Below, in pieces: positions 1 through 9,116 of a stretch of 64,000 bases of DNA. Position numbers and translations under genes: made by a program. Every line of letters starts with the position of its first letter. The first letter of the stretch is position 1. Origin of the DNA: Nocardiopsis quinghaiensis (GTDB lineage Bacteria > Actinomycetota > Actinomycetes > Streptosporangiales > Streptosporangiaceae); NCBI RefSeq assembly GCF_008638365.1, contig NZ_VWVU01000028.1, positions 1-64,000 of the forward strand. Reading direction: 5' to 3'. The notes beneath the pieces were generated by a model. It was given only the letters and a program-made list of their open reading frames with translations, searched no databases and was not told the origin of the DNA.

Positions 1-117
1 TCGCAGGAGGGGTTGGACGGGGTGGCCGCCGAGCTCAACGGCCGTCCCCGTCAGACCCTGGGCTGGGCCACCCCGGCCGAGGCCCTCGACAAGTTCCTCG
101 TTGCAACAACCACTTGA
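1..117 (+). CDS. IS30-family transposase, C-terminal fragment (truncated by window edge)
   Basis: The first frame is open from base 1 to a TGA at 115-117 and encodes 38 residues containing LNGRPRQTLGWATPAEAL. This is the typical end of the DDE integrase core of IS30-type transposases (ELNxRPRKxLGWxTPAE). The 5' part and left end of the element lie outside the window. The right terminal inverted repeat should fall shortly after the stop, but I cannot delimit it without the other end. Family call is from the motif only. Confidence 0.8.
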   Translation, partial: SQEGLDGVAAELNGRPRQTLGWATPAEALDKFLVATTT

Positions 118-147
118 CCCCAAGCGGCCGAGATTGCCGCTGGGGGC
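118..147. terminator. Hairpin between transposase end and sirtuin end
   Basis: CCCCAAGCGGC and GCCGCTGGGG form a 10-bp stem with one bulged A and a 7-base loop, between two convergent genes. It may serve as a bidirectional terminator, or be part of the IS right end. No T-tract follows. Confidence 0.45.
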
Positions 148-186
148 AAGATCATCGCTGCCAGGCGCGGGGAACCCGCTGCCCCG

Positions 187-990
187 CTAGGCCTGTGCCG
201 CGCGCACCCGCTCCACCAGGGCGGGGACGGCCTCACCGATGGAGTCGCGCAGGACCACGGCGGCGAAGTCGTCGTAGGGCGTGGGCTCGGCGTTGACGAT
301 GACCAGGCCGGCCCCCGACATCATGGCCACGTCGCACAGCCCCGCCACCGGGTGCACGGTCAGCGAGGTGCCCACGGCCAGGAACACGTCGCACTCGCGG
401 GCGGCCCGCGTGGCCTCCTCGACGACGTCCGCGTCGAGCCGCTGGCCGAAGGAGATGGTGTCCGACTTCTGGATGCCCCCGCACTCCACGCACCGGGGGT
501 CGGACTCCTCGTCCAGGCGGTCCAGCACCTCCTCGCTGGGCGTGCGCAGCCCGCACGCCATGCACACCACCCGCAGCAGGGTGCCGTGCACCTCGACGAC
601 CCTGTCGCCGGTCACCCCGCCCAGCTGGTGCAGGCCGTCGATGTTCTGGGTGACCAGCGTCCGCAGCCGTCCCGTGGCCTCCAGGTCGGCGAAGGCGCGG
701 TGTGCGGCGTTGGGCCGAGCGCGCCGCATCCGGTGGGCGCGGCGCTGTGTCCACACCTCGCGGCGTACGTTCACGTCGCCCATGTAGGTGTCGATGTCCG
801 ACAGGGCCTGCGCGCCCGGGTCGGTCGTCCACACCCCCCGCGGACCGCGGAAGTCGGGAATCCCGGAATCGGTGGACACTCCCGCGCCGGTGAGCACCGT
901 GATGCGTTCGGCGGATACCAGCAGGTCGGCGGACCGTTCGAAGTCCTCGGGGTCGACGAAGGACGCGGAGTCGGTGGTGATCGAGGCCAT
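187..990 (-). CDS. Sir2-family NAD-dependent protein deacylase (sirtuin)
   Basis: Predicted NAD+-dependent lysine deacylase, cytoplasmic, 267 aa. Visible family signatures: the NAD-binding GAGVSTDSGIPDFRG (about 35-49), TQNIDGLHQ (114-122), the catalytic His in VEVHG (H135), a structural zinc site C143-x2-C146 with C167-x2-C170, and GTSLTVHPVAGL near the end. The ATG at 990 is chosen because AAGGGG lies 4 bases upstream; the frame stays open another 56 codons upstream but that part is Arg/Cys-rich and not sirtuin-like. It is divergent from the sulfotransferase gene. Substrate cannot be read from the sequence. Confidence 0.93.
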   Translation of the reverse strand: MASITTDSASFVDPEDFERSADLLVSAERITVLTGAGVSTDSGIPDFRGPRGVWTTDPGAQALSDIDTYMGDVNVRREVWTQRRAHRMRRARPNAAHRAFADLEATGRLRTLVTQNIDGLHQLGGVTGDRVVEVHGTLLRVVCMACGLRTPSEEVLDRLDEESDPRCVECGGIQKSDTISFGQRLDADVVEEATRAARECDVFLAVGTSLTVHPVAGLCDVAMMSGAGLVIVNAEPTPYDDFAAVVLRDSIGEAVPALVERVRAAQA

Positions 991-1156
991 AATCCCCTTC
1001 TTACAACGACTTGGTGACCGCTTTCCCCGCCTTTGACCTCGAACGGGGGCTTCCACCCGCCGACACGCCGTAACCTCGGAGGCGTGTGGGGTGCAGAGGC
1101 GAAATCCCCGGCCGATGCACACGAGATGGGCAAAGGGTGCGAAAATCAACACAATC

Positions 1157-2041
1157 ATGAAGCAGCCGTCCTACATTCTCGTGGTCAACGGGACCAAGGT
1201 CCAACGCCCTGTGTTCGTGCTGGGCGCTCCCCACTCCGGGGTCACCGAGGTCTCCCGTGCCCTGTCCCGTGTTCCCGGGTTCCACATCGGTGCGGGCTCG
1301 TCGGGCGTGCTCAACGCCGTCTACGCCGTGGCCAGGCGGCCCTCCCTCGCCCTGGAGAAGGCCGCGGGAACGGCGAGCCTGCTGCGTGAGGCCTACGCCG
1401 AGGCATGGCAGCTCACCCCCCTGACCTGTCCCCGGTGCCCGAGGCCGTGGACGCGCGTGCCCGCCAACGTCTCCGCCGAACCGTGCGAGCACAGCGCGGA
1501 CGTGCACCGCTACGGCGACGCCAGCCCCGACCTGCTGTTCAGCGCCACCGCCCTGCACGCGGCCTTCCCAGACGCGCTGTTCGTGCAGGTCATCCGGGAC
1601 GGCCGCGACGTCATCGCGGACATGATGGAGGACGAGCGCTCCCTGGCCTGGACCAAGCCGAGCTTCATGAAGCTGGACCACGAGTTCCCCAACCACTTCT
1701 TCGGGCTGGAGGAGGAGTCGGACCTGACCGCGTTCACGGAGGGGTCCACGGCAGCCAAGTGCGCGATGCGGTGGCGGGGCGCGGTCCGCATGTCGGCGCT
1801 GCTGCGCCGCAGCATCGGCGCCGAGCAGCTGCTGACCCTGCGCTACGAGGACGTGCACGGCGGGGAGGTGGACACCGCCGAGCGGCTGCGGGAGTTCACC
1901 GGGGCGCGGGTGTCGGCCTCGGAGCTGCTGACCGAGGAGTCGTGGGGCGTGGGCTCCTGGCGCGAGCGCCTGTCCCGCACGCAGCACGGGGAGGTGCACG
2001 AGGTGGCGGGCGTGGAGCTGTCCCGGCTCGGCTACCGCTGA
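1157..2041 (+). CDS. Sulfotransferase family protein (PAPS-dependent)
   Basis: 294 aa from ATG 1157. The 5'-phosphosulfate loop near the N-terminus reads VFVLGAPHSGVTEVSRAL (about 20-37) and the 3'-phosphate motif is VQVIRDGRDVIADM, both typical of the Sulfotransfer_3 type enzymes that move sulfate from PAPS to a hydroxyl or amine. LRYEDVHGGEVD is the usual C-terminal strand. A CPRCP stretch (about residues 95-99) is an insertion of unknown role. The loop has PHSGV rather than the more common RSGTT. The Shine-Dalgarno is weak; an in-frame ATG at 1115 is an alternative. No adjacent biosynthetic partner is evident, so the acceptor is unknown. Confidence 0.82.
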   Translation: MKQPSYILVVNGTKVQRPVFVLGAPHSGVTEVSRALSRVPGFHIGAGSSGVLNAVYAVARRPSLALEKAAGTASLLREAYAEAWQLTPLTCPRCPRPWTRVPANVSAEPCEHSADVHRYGDASPDLLFSATALHAAFPDALFVQVIRDGRDVIADMMEDERSLAWTKPSFMKLDHEFPNHFFGLEEESDLTAFTEGSTAAKCAMRWRGAVRMSALLRRSIGAEQLLTLRYEDVHGGEVDTAERLREFTGARVSASELLTEESWGVGSWRERLSRTQHGEVHEVAGVELSRLGYR

Positions 2042-2083
2042 GCCGGGCGGGCGCACGGCCCCGGGCACTTCCGCCGGAACACC

Positions 2084-2668
2084 TCAGGCAGCGCCGTGGA
2101 CGGTCATCAGGGCGTCCGCGGCGGCACGGGCCGTGCGGGCGGCGTCCGCCACCCCGGTGACGTTGCGGGCGACCACGGCCCCCTCGTGCAGCATGGCCAG
2201 CGCGTCGCCGAGGGCCGCCGGATCATCCGCTCCGGCCCGCGCGGCGAGATCGGCGTACAGGTCGCGCAGCCCCCGCTTCTGGTCCTCGGCGACCGCGCGG
2301 CCGGGGTGCTCGGGGTCGGAGAGCTCGGCGTAGGCGTTGACCATGGCGCAGCCGCGCGGGTTCTCCGCGCCCATCCAGTCGTCCAGGGCCTCGAAGGTGG
2401 CCGCCACGCGTGCGCGCGGTGCGTCGGCCCGCCCCAGGTAGGCGTCGAGGTGCTCGCGCCAGCGGGCGTCGCGGGCGCGCAGGTACTGGACGACGAGTTG
2501 CTGCTTGGAGCCGAACCGGTCGTAGATGGTCTTCTTGGTGACCCCGGCCCGCTCGGCGACCAGCTCCATGCCGACGGTGTTGATGCCCCGGGTGTAGAAC
2601 AGCTCGGTCGCCACGTCCAGGACGCGGCGCGCGGCCGGGGTCATCGGTCTGGTCCCGCTGCTGGTCAT
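2084..2668 (-). CDS. TetR/AcrR-family transcriptional repressor
   Basis: 194 aa. N-terminal TetR helix-turn-helix: RRVLDVATELFYTRGINTVG, then AERAGVTKKTIYDRFGSKQQL; the rest is a helical ligand/dimer domain. Start ATG at 2668 is the first Met that gives a normal TetR N-terminus; the frame is open far upstream but overlaps the divergent transporter. It is transcribed away from the EamA transporter gene, and a TetR-type operator lies in the 100-bp gap between them, so it most likely represses both itself and the transporter. Confidence 0.93.
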   Translation of the reverse strand: MTSSGTRPMTPAARRVLDVATELFYTRGINTVGMELVAERAGVTKKTIYDRFGSKQQLVVQYLRARDARWREHLDAYLGRADAPRARVAATFEALDDWMGAENPRGCAMVNAYAELSDPEHPGRAVAEDQKRGLRDLYADLAARAGADDPAALGDALAMLHEGAVVARNVTGVADAARTARAAADALMTVHGAA

Positions 2669-2740
2669 GGCGTCCACTCCCCTGCTTCCCGCTCTCCCAT
2701 CCGGCCCCGCGGTGTGGCGGCCGGTGACTACATTGTGAGT

Positions 2741-2754
2741 ATACCGACCGGTAT
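2741..2754. promoter_or_regulatory. Probable TetR operator (ATACCGACCGGTAT)
   Basis: Inverted repeat with arms ATACCG/CGGTAT built around ACCGACCGGT, a core common in actinobacterial TetR operators. It sits 14 bases before the transporter start and 73 bases before the tetR start, where a bound repressor would block both. Confidence 0.7.
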
Positions 2755-2768
2755 GTTTACCTGGCAAC

Positions 2769-3761
2769 ATGGAACCCGGGAAAGCGCACACGCTCCGTCC
2801 CCTGCTGCCCGTCCTGCTCGCCGGAGGGCTGGTGGTGACGTGGAGTTCCGGTTTCGTCGGTGCCGAACTCGGCACCGCGTACGCGCCCGCGACGACCCTG
2901 CTGGCCTGGCGCTTCATGGTGGTGGCCGCGCTGCTGGCGGCATGGTGCCTGTGGCGGCGGGCACGGATGCCACGGCGGGACCTGGTGGCGCACGCCGTAC
3001 TCGGGCTGCTGTCCCAGGCCGGGTTCCTGTACGGGGTGTTCGCTGCGGCGCAGGCGGGCGTGGCCGCGGGGACGAGCGCACTGGTGGCCGCCCTCCAGCC
3101 GCTGGTGGCGACGGCGCTGGCGGTCCCGCTGCTGGGTGAGCGGGTGCGGCCGCGCCGACTGGCGGGCCTGGCGGTGGGGTTGGCCGGGGTCGGGCTGGTG
3201 GTGGGCGCCGACCTGCTGCGGCCGGGCGCGGCGCCCTGGTGGGGGTATCTGCTGCCGCTCTGGGCGATGCTCTCCCTGGTGGCCGCGACCCTGCTGGAGC
3301 GCCGTGCGCGGCCCGGAGGCTCGCTGGTGGAGGCCCTGGCGGTGCAGTGCGCGGTGAGCGCGGTGCTGTTCACGGGGCTGGCCGCCGCCACCGGAACGCT
3401 GGCCCCGCCCGCCGATCCGGGGTTCTGGGCGGCGGTGGCCTGGGTGGTGGTGCTGTCGACGCTGGGAGGCTACGGCCTGTACTGGGTCAACCTGGCCCGG
3501 ACGGGTGTGGCCCGGGTGTCCGCCCTGCTGTACCTGACCCCGCCCACCACGCTGGTGTGGTCCTGGCTGATGTTCGGCGACCCGGTGGGCCCGGGCGCCC
3601 TGGCGGGGATGGCGGTGTGCACGGTGGCCGTGGTGCTGGTGAGCACCGGAGGCGTCAAGGGAGGCGCCGACGTGCGGAGCGGCGGGAGGACGGTTGGACG
3701 CGGTCCCGCCCGGGGGCGCCGCCAGGGACGCCGGGGACGTCCGGATCACGCAGGCCGCTGA
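2769..3761 (+). CDS. EamA-family (DMT superfamily) transporter
   Basis: 330 aa integral membrane protein with about ten hydrophobic helices in two EamA repeats; the second repeat ends in TLGGYGLYWVNLARTGVARVSALLYLTPPTTLVWSWLMFGD, summarised here as the conserved late-helix pattern with YLTPPTT. Members export small metabolites or amino acids; the substrate is not predictable. The C-terminal 35 residues after VLVSTGG are Arg/Gly-rich and cytoplasmic. Start ATG 2769 lies right after the operator, with no clear Shine-Dalgarno, so the message may have a very short leader. Divergent from its probable TetR repressor. Confidence 0.85.
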   Translation: MEPGKAHTLRPLLPVLLAGGLVVTWSSGFVGAELGTAYAPATTLLAWRFMVVAALLAAWCLWRRARMPRRDLVAHAVLGLLSQAGFLYGVFAAAQAGVAAGTSALVAALQPLVATALAVPLLGERVRPRRLAGLAVGLAGVGLVVGADLLRPGAAPWWGYLLPLWAMLSLVAATLLERRARPGGSLVEALAVQCAVSAVLFTGLAAATGTLAPPADPGFWAAVAWVVVLSTLGGYGLYWVNLARTGVARVSALLYLTPPTTLVWSWLMFGDPVGPGALAGMAVCTVAVVLVSTGGVKGGADVRSGGRTVGRGPARGRRQGRRGRPDHAGR

Positions 3762-3872
3762 CCGCCGACCGCGGTGTCCGTCCCGTCGAGGCCCCCTCCC
3801 GTCCGGCGTCGCGCCCGCCGCCCGTCCGACGGCCCCTCCGGGCTCCGCCGGGCGGGCGGCTACGATGAGCGC

Positions 3873-4034
3873 ATGTCGATCACTTTGCTGCTGTCCGTCA
3901 TCGCACTCGTCGCCGTGCTCGGGGTGGTCGCCGCCATCTTCGTCGGGGGCGCCGTCTACGTCCGGCGCGTCCGCCGTGACGGCACCGACTCCGTCCTGGC
4001 CGGCGCCCGCAAGCGCCGGGAACTGCGCGACTAG
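3873..4034 (+). CDS. Small single-pass membrane protein
   Basis: 53 aa starting MSITLLLSVIALVAVLGVV: one transmembrane helix (about 3-27) followed by a basic tail (RRVRRDG...RKRRELRD), so N-out/C-in is likely. No family recognised. The longer reading from upstream starts would add an Arg/Pro-rich leader and is less plausible. It is followed by a hairpin shared with the convergent aldo/keto reductase gene. Confidence 0.6.
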   Translation: MSITLLLSVIALVAVLGVVAAIFVGGAVYVRRVRRDGTDSVLAGARKRRELRD

Positions 4035-4070
4035 GCCCCGCCGAGTGCCCCTTCCCCGGGGAGAGCCCTC

Positions 4071-4096
4071 AGGGCGCGTCCGACGGACGGCGCCCT
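4071..4096. terminator. Bidirectional terminator hairpin
   Basis: AGGGCGC (4071-4077) pairs with GCGCCCT (4090-4096), extended by GTCC/GGAC with a one-base bulge. It lies between the convergent small membrane protein and aldo/keto reductase genes, overlapping the latter's stop codon. Confidence 0.6.
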
Positions 4097-4931
4097 AGAC
4101 TCCGGTGAACTCGTCGGGGTCGGGACCGAAGCGGCTGTCGGTGTTGAGCCGGCTGACACGGTCCACCTCCTCGCCGGAGAGCTCGAACTCGAAGACCTGG
4201 AAGTTGGACCGGATCCGCTCCGGGGTCACCGACTTGGGGATCACCACGTTGCCCAGCTGCAGGTGCCAGCGCAGCAGCACCTGCGCGGGTGTGCGCTCGT
4301 GGTCCTCGGCGATCGCGACGACCGCGGGATGGTTCAGGAGCTTGCCGTGGCCCAGGGGGCTCCACGCCTCGGTGACGATTCCGTGCTCGGCGTTGAAGGC
4401 GCGCATGGTCTCCTGGGTGAGCAGCGGGTGCAGCTCGATCTGGTTGACCATGGGCGTGATCCCGCCCTCCTCCATGACCCGCTCCAGATGCGACCGCTGG
4501 AAGTTGGACACCCCGATGGCGCGGACGCGGCCCTCGGCGTAGAGGCGCTCCAGCGCCTTCCACGTGGGCACGTACTGGTCGCGCCCGGGCAGCGGCCAGT
4601 GGATGAGGTACAGGTCGAGCACGTCCAGCCCCAGCCGCTCCAGGCTGGCGTCGAAGGCTCTCAGGGCGGCGTCGTAGCCCTGGTCGGAGTTGGACAGCTT
4701 GGTCGTGACGAAGACCTCACCGCGTTCCAGGCCCGAGCGGCGCAGTGCCTCGCCGACCCCCTCCTCGTTGTCGTAGGCGGCCGCGGTGTCGATGCTGCGG
4801 TAACCGGCGTCGAGCGCGGTGGAGACGGCCGGCACCACCTCGTCCGGGGGTACCTGCCACACACCGAATCCCAGCTGTGGAATGCGTAGTCCATTACCCA
4901 GAGTGGTTTCCGGGACTGTCATCTGCTTCAT
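4095..4931 (-). CDS. Aldo/keto reductase (2,5-diketo-gluconate reductase type)
   Basis: 278 aa NADPH-dependent oxidoreductase of the TIM-barrel AKR family. Visible catalytic tetrad: Asp and Tyr in RSIDTAAAYDNE, Lys in VTTKLS, His in LIHWPLP; cofactor end PKSVTPERIRSNF. Short-chain AKR5-like length. Three close ATGs (4940, 4931, 4922) compete; 4931 is preferred because GGGGG lies about 9 bases ahead, while 4940 abuts it. Divergent from the PucR-type regulator across a 350-bp gap that carries a perfect palindrome, so the two may be co-regulated. Substrate unknown. Confidence 0.9.
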   Translation of the reverse strand: MKQMTVPETTLGNGLRIPQLGFGVWQVPPDEVVPAVSTALDAGYRSIDTAAAYDNEEGVGEALRRSGLERGEVFVTTKLSNSDQGYDAALRAFDASLERLGLDVLDLYLIHWPLPGRDQYVPTWKALERLYAEGRVRAIGVSNFQRSHLERVMEEGGITPMVNQIELHPLLTQETMRAFNAEHGIVTEAWSPLGHGKLLNHPAVVAIAEDHERTPAQVLLRWHLQLGNVVIPKSVTPERIRSNFQVFEFELSGEEVDRVSRLNTDSRFGPDPDEFTGV

Positions 4932-4940
4932 CTGTCTCAT

Positions 4941-5281
4941 CCCCCGTTGGCGCTGAACGGTTCTGCTCGTTCTCGCGGCGTGCGGCCTTCCGCAGTCGCA
5001 TACTGCCATGTTCGTGCTGGTCACCGCCCCGGGTGCGCACAGCTGTGCGCACTTTTTACCGTTCGCGCCCGGTGGCGGACGGTGGTGGAGGACGCCCCCG
5101 CGGGCGGAAGCGTCCCCGGTGACGTCCACGCCACCACCTGACTCACCATCCGTTCTTGATGACACCCCCGTCACAGCCGTCTCTTCCCTTGTCCCCTACC
5201 CCGATGGGACCAGCCCTCCCACAGCCCGGACCGCGGGGCCGCCGGTAGGCTTCCCGGATCCGACCCGGGGCTGGAGGTGGG
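4941..5281. other. Divergent intergenic region with a perfect 20-bp palindrome
   Basis: No gene seen. It holds the palindrome GTGCGCACAGCTGTGCGCAC at 5033-5052 followed on the + strand by TTTTT. It could be an operator between the two divergent genes, or an intrinsic terminator hairpin (8-bp stem, AGCT loop, T-run), although no + strand gene precedes it. Confidence 0.6.
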
Positions 5282-6463
5282 ATGGGATACGAACAGCGTG
5301 CCCTGGTCAGCGCCGAGCTGGCGCGGGATCGGGCCGGACTGGTGGAGCGGATCGTCTCCGAGGTGCACGCCGAGGTCCCCGCCTACCGGGCCCTGCACGG
5401 TTCCCAACTGGCGGAGGTGCGGGCGATCACCGGGTGGCTGGTGAGCCGTTCACTGGAGTTGTGGGTGGCCGGAGCGACACGGCTGCCGCCGGGGGACGTG
5501 GATCGGCTGCGGAGCATCGGGCGTTCCCGGGCCGCCGACGGGCGGTCGATCGGGGCGGTGGTGCGGGCGCACCGTGTGGGGTCGGCGACAGCGGTGCGGC
5601 TGGTGTCGGAGGCCGCGGCCGACCGGCTCGACGCCGCCGACGTGTTCGCTCTGAGCGAACTGTGGCTGACCTCGATCGACCAGATATCCGAGAGCCTGTC
5701 CGCGGGCCACGACGAGACCGCGCACCGGTTGGACGCCGACCTGGAGCGGGCCCGCCGGGCGTTCCTGGACGACCTGCTCATCGGGAGGCAGGCCTCGCGC
5801 GGAGCGATCCGCGACCGGTCGCGGACCCTGGGCATCACGCCGCCCGACCCGGCGGTGCTGGTGGTGGCCGAGGCCTGCGCGCCTTCCTCCGACGAACCGT
5901 CACAGGCGGTCACGGTGTCGGCGGGGATGGAACTGCTGGGCCTGGCGGGACCGGTGGGCGCCGATCCGCTGCTGACGACGCGCTCGGGACGGGTGGTGGT
6001 CCTGCTGTCCCCCGAAGACGACGCCCGGATGGCCGCCGTGCTCGGCCGGGGCCCCTGGCGCGGGTGCGTGCTGGAGCCGCGCGCGCTGACCGACATGTCG
6101 GCCGCCTACCGGCTGGCGGACGACGCCCTGGAGACCGCTCCGCCGCACGCGTTCGGCGCCCGGGGGCTGCTGGGGGACGCGGACGCGTGCGTGCTGGCGC
6201 TGCTCAACGGAGGTCCGGTCACCCCGGCCGCGGTCCGCCGCACCGTCCTGGGGCCGCTGCTGTCGGAGGGCAACGCCCATCTGCTGGAGACTCTGCGGGC
6301 CTACTTCCGGGAGGGGGCGGCGACCACCGCCGCGGGCGCGTTGCACGTCCACGCGCAGACGCTGCGCTACCGGCTGCGCCGGGTACGGGAGCTGACCGGG
6401 TACGACCCGCACCGGCCCTGGCCGCGGTTCGTCCTGGAGACCGCCTGCGCCATCGCCCCCTGA
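5282..6463 (+). CDS. PucR/CdaR-type transcriptional regulator
   Basis: 393 aa. Helical N-terminal sensor-like region, a central GGDEF-derived domain typical of CdaR/PucR proteins (around 165-300), and a C-terminal PucR helix-turn-helix with YFREGAATTAAGALHVHAQTLRYRLRRV, read in two parts: the AA..L.VH..TL core and RYRL.RV.ELTG. Start ATG 5282 has GGAGGTGG just upstream (5273-5280). Such proteins usually activate a neighbouring catabolic gene; the divergent aldo/keto reductase is the obvious candidate. Confidence 0.88.
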   Translation: MGYEQRALVSAELARDRAGLVERIVSEVHAEVPAYRALHGSQLAEVRAITGWLVSRSLELWVAGATRLPPGDVDRLRSIGRSRAADGRSIGAVVRAHRVGSATAVRLVSEAAADRLDAADVFALSELWLTSIDQISESLSAGHDETAHRLDADLERARRAFLDDLLIGRQASRGAIRDRSRTLGITPPDPAVLVVAEACAPSSDEPSQAVTVSAGMELLGLAGPVGADPLLTTRSGRVVVLLSPEDDARMAAVLGRGPWRGCVLEPRALTDMSAAYRLADDALETAPPHAFGARGLLGDADACVLALLNGGPVTPAAVRRTVLGPLLSEGNAHLLETLRAYFREGAATTAAGALHVHAQTLRYRLRRVRELTGYDPHRPWPRFVLETACAIAP

Positions 6464-6775
6464 CCGGCGCGGCCGGAAGGAGCCAGGACTCCGTGGCAGG
6501 CCCCGGTTCCTCCGGTGGCACCTGGAGGAGGCCCTGGCCGCGGTAGTCCTGGCAGGACTTCCATCCGCCGTCCCCGTGCAGGAAGCCGCCCGTCGAGGCA
6601 CCGCTCCCGTGCCCGTCGGTGGGGTCCGTGCGACGAAAGCACGTGACACCCGCCTCCGGTCGGGGCGAGGTTAGGTGTCCGCCAGCGGTGGGTAGCCGAG
6701 ACTGGCAGACGGATCGTGCCACGGCTTGTACTCACAGCCGCGACACGAGTCACACCGACTGGAGGGGGACCAGAC
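6464..6775. other. 312-bp gap upstream of dps
   Basis: No gene supported. A roughly 22-bp segment near the 3' end of the preceding gene (GGCCCTGGCCGCGGT, 6414-6428) recurs at 6530-6544. The region should contain the dps promoter but I cannot place it confidently. GGAGGGGG at 6761-6768 is the dps ribosome binding site. Confidence 0.5.
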
Positions 6776-7372
6776 GTGACGACCGCAGACCACAGGACCG
6801 GAACGGCGCCAAAGCCCAGGAGCAGCCAGCCGTGGCTGCACCAGAGCGGCGAGGAGATCCAGGAGTTCGGGACGGTTCGCCAGTTCCCGGTCGGGCTGTC
6901 CTATGACACGCGGATGTACTCCTGCCAGCGGCTCAACCAGGTGCTGTGCGACACGCGCATCCTGCACGACCTGTACAAGAAGCACCACTGGCTGATGCGG
7001 GGGCAGACCTTCTACCAGCTGCACCTGCTGATGGACAAGCACGCCGGTGAGCAGACCGCACTGATCGACAGCATCGCCGAGCGCGTGCAGACCCTGGGCG
7101 GTGTGGCGGTCGGTGACCCCCGGCACGTCGCGGAGATCACCAACATCCCGCGCCCGCCGAACGGCGCCGAGGAGGTGCCCGCGATGCTCTCCCGTCTCCT
7201 GGAGGGGCACGAGACCATCCTGGAGGACTGCCACGACGCGGCGGCACGCACGCAGGAGCTGGGGGACGACGGCACGAACGACCTGCTGGTGTCGGAGGTG
7301 ATCCGCGTCAACGAACTCCAGGCCTGGTTCGTGGCCGAGCACCTGGTGGACACACCGCTGGTGCGCGCCTAG
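6776..7372 (+). CDS. Dps-family ferritin-like DNA-protection protein
   Basis: 198 aa. The ferritin-like core carries the Dps ferroxidase pattern HHWLMRGQTFYQLH...MDKH...D.IAERV, placing the iron ligands at the inter-subunit site. Dps dodecamers oxidise Fe2+ with H2O2 and protect DNA. The start is GTG 6776, not the upstream in-frame GTG 6716, because GGAGGGGG is 7 bases before it and the ferritin domain alignment needs only the short basic N-terminal extension that this gives. A strong hairpin terminator follows. Confidence 0.88.
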   Translation: MTTADHRTGTAPKPRSSQPWLHQSGEEIQEFGTVRQFPVGLSYDTRMYSCQRLNQVLCDTRILHDLYKKHHWLMRGQTFYQLHLLMDKHAGEQTALIDSIAERVQTLGGVAVGDPRHVAEITNIPRPPNGAEEVPAMLSRLLEGHETILEDCHDAAARTQELGDDGTNDLLVSEVIRVNELQAWFVAEHLVDTPLVRA

Positions 7373-7382
7373 GTCCTACCGC

Positions 7383-7420
7383 ACGGTGGGCCGGTCAGCC
7401 GTCGCTGGCCGGCCCACCGT
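7383..7420. terminator. Bidirectional terminator (dps / ABC permease)
   Basis: ACGGTGGGCCGG (7383-7394) and CCGGCCCACCGT (7409-7420) form a perfect 12-bp stem that continues inward (TCAGC/GCTGG with one wobble). It lies between convergent genes. Confidence 0.85.
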
Positions 7421-7462
7421 CGTGTGCGCGGAACCGGCCGCCCCGGCTCCGGCCGGCCGGAG

Positions 7463-8330
7463 TCAGGAGGCGGTGACGCCCCAGCGGTGGCGGATGGAGC
7501 GGTCGGCCCAGTTGAAGAACACGTCGATGACGATGCCCACGCACAGCACGATGACGACGTAGGCCAGCAGGCCCTCGGAGTCGTTGAACTGGCGTGCCTG
7601 GCTCAGCGCCCAGCCGATGGAGCTCTGCTGGTTGATGATGACCAGCAGTTCGCCCGCCATGAGTGAGCGCCAGGCGAAGGCCCACCCCTGCTTGAGGCCG
7701 GAGACGAACATCGGCAGGGCGGCCGGGACGATCAGCAGCGTGTACCTCTGGACACCGCGCAGGCCCATGGCCTGGCCCGCCCGCAGCAGCTGCGGGGACA
7801 CGTAGTCGATCCCCGAGGTCAGACCGCCCGCGATGGAGGGCGCGGCGCCCAGGACGATCACGAACATGATGGCCGACTCGCTGATGCCGTAGAGCAGCAT
7901 CGCGAAGGGGAACCAGACGATGGACGGCATGGTCTGCAGGCCCGTGATGAGGGAGCCGATCGCCACGCGCAGCAGTCGGAACCGCGTCACGGCCAGGCCG
8001 AGGAACACGCCCACGGTGAGGGCCAGTGCGAAGCCCGTGAGGGCGCGGCGCATGGTGACCCCGAAGGCCTCCCAGAACTCGGCGGAGGTGACCTCGGTGA
8101 GCAGGCGCGGCAGGACCTGGTCGGGCCCGGGCAGGACGTAGACCGGCCGCCACCCGCTCCACACCACGGCCTGCCAGGCCACGAGCACGATGGCCACGGC
8201 GGCCAGCTTGGGCCAGGTGGCCGCCCACGCCCTGGCCGCCACCCGCACGGCGGTGGGCCGGTCGGACTGTCGCGACGGCGCCATCTCCAGGGCGTCCAGG
8301 CCCTGGACCTGGCGGTCCTGCACACTGGGG

Positions 8331-8341
<11 letters not shown>
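7463..8341 (-). CDS. ABC transporter permease, sulfonate/taurine/nitrate (SsuC/TauC) type
   Basis: 292 aa with six predicted membrane helices. The BPD_transp_1 EAA-like loop is visible around AGQAMGLRGVQRYTLLIVPAALP. Last gene of a three-gene minus-strand operon; its ATG overlaps the end of the ATPase gene by 11 bases. Works with the ATPase and the lipoprotein as a high-affinity importer, probably of organosulfur compounds, though nitrate or pyrimidine precursors are imported by close relatives. Confidence 0.9.

Positions 8342-9112
<771 letters not shown>

Positions 9113-9116
<4 letters not shown>

Noticed and set aside
6414-6544. Direct repeat GGCCCTGGCCGCGGT (6414-6428 and 6530-6544) at the end of the PucR-type gene
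   Set aside because: 15-22 bp GC-rich matches at 116-bp spacing are plausible by chance in this composition, and no further homology extends from them.
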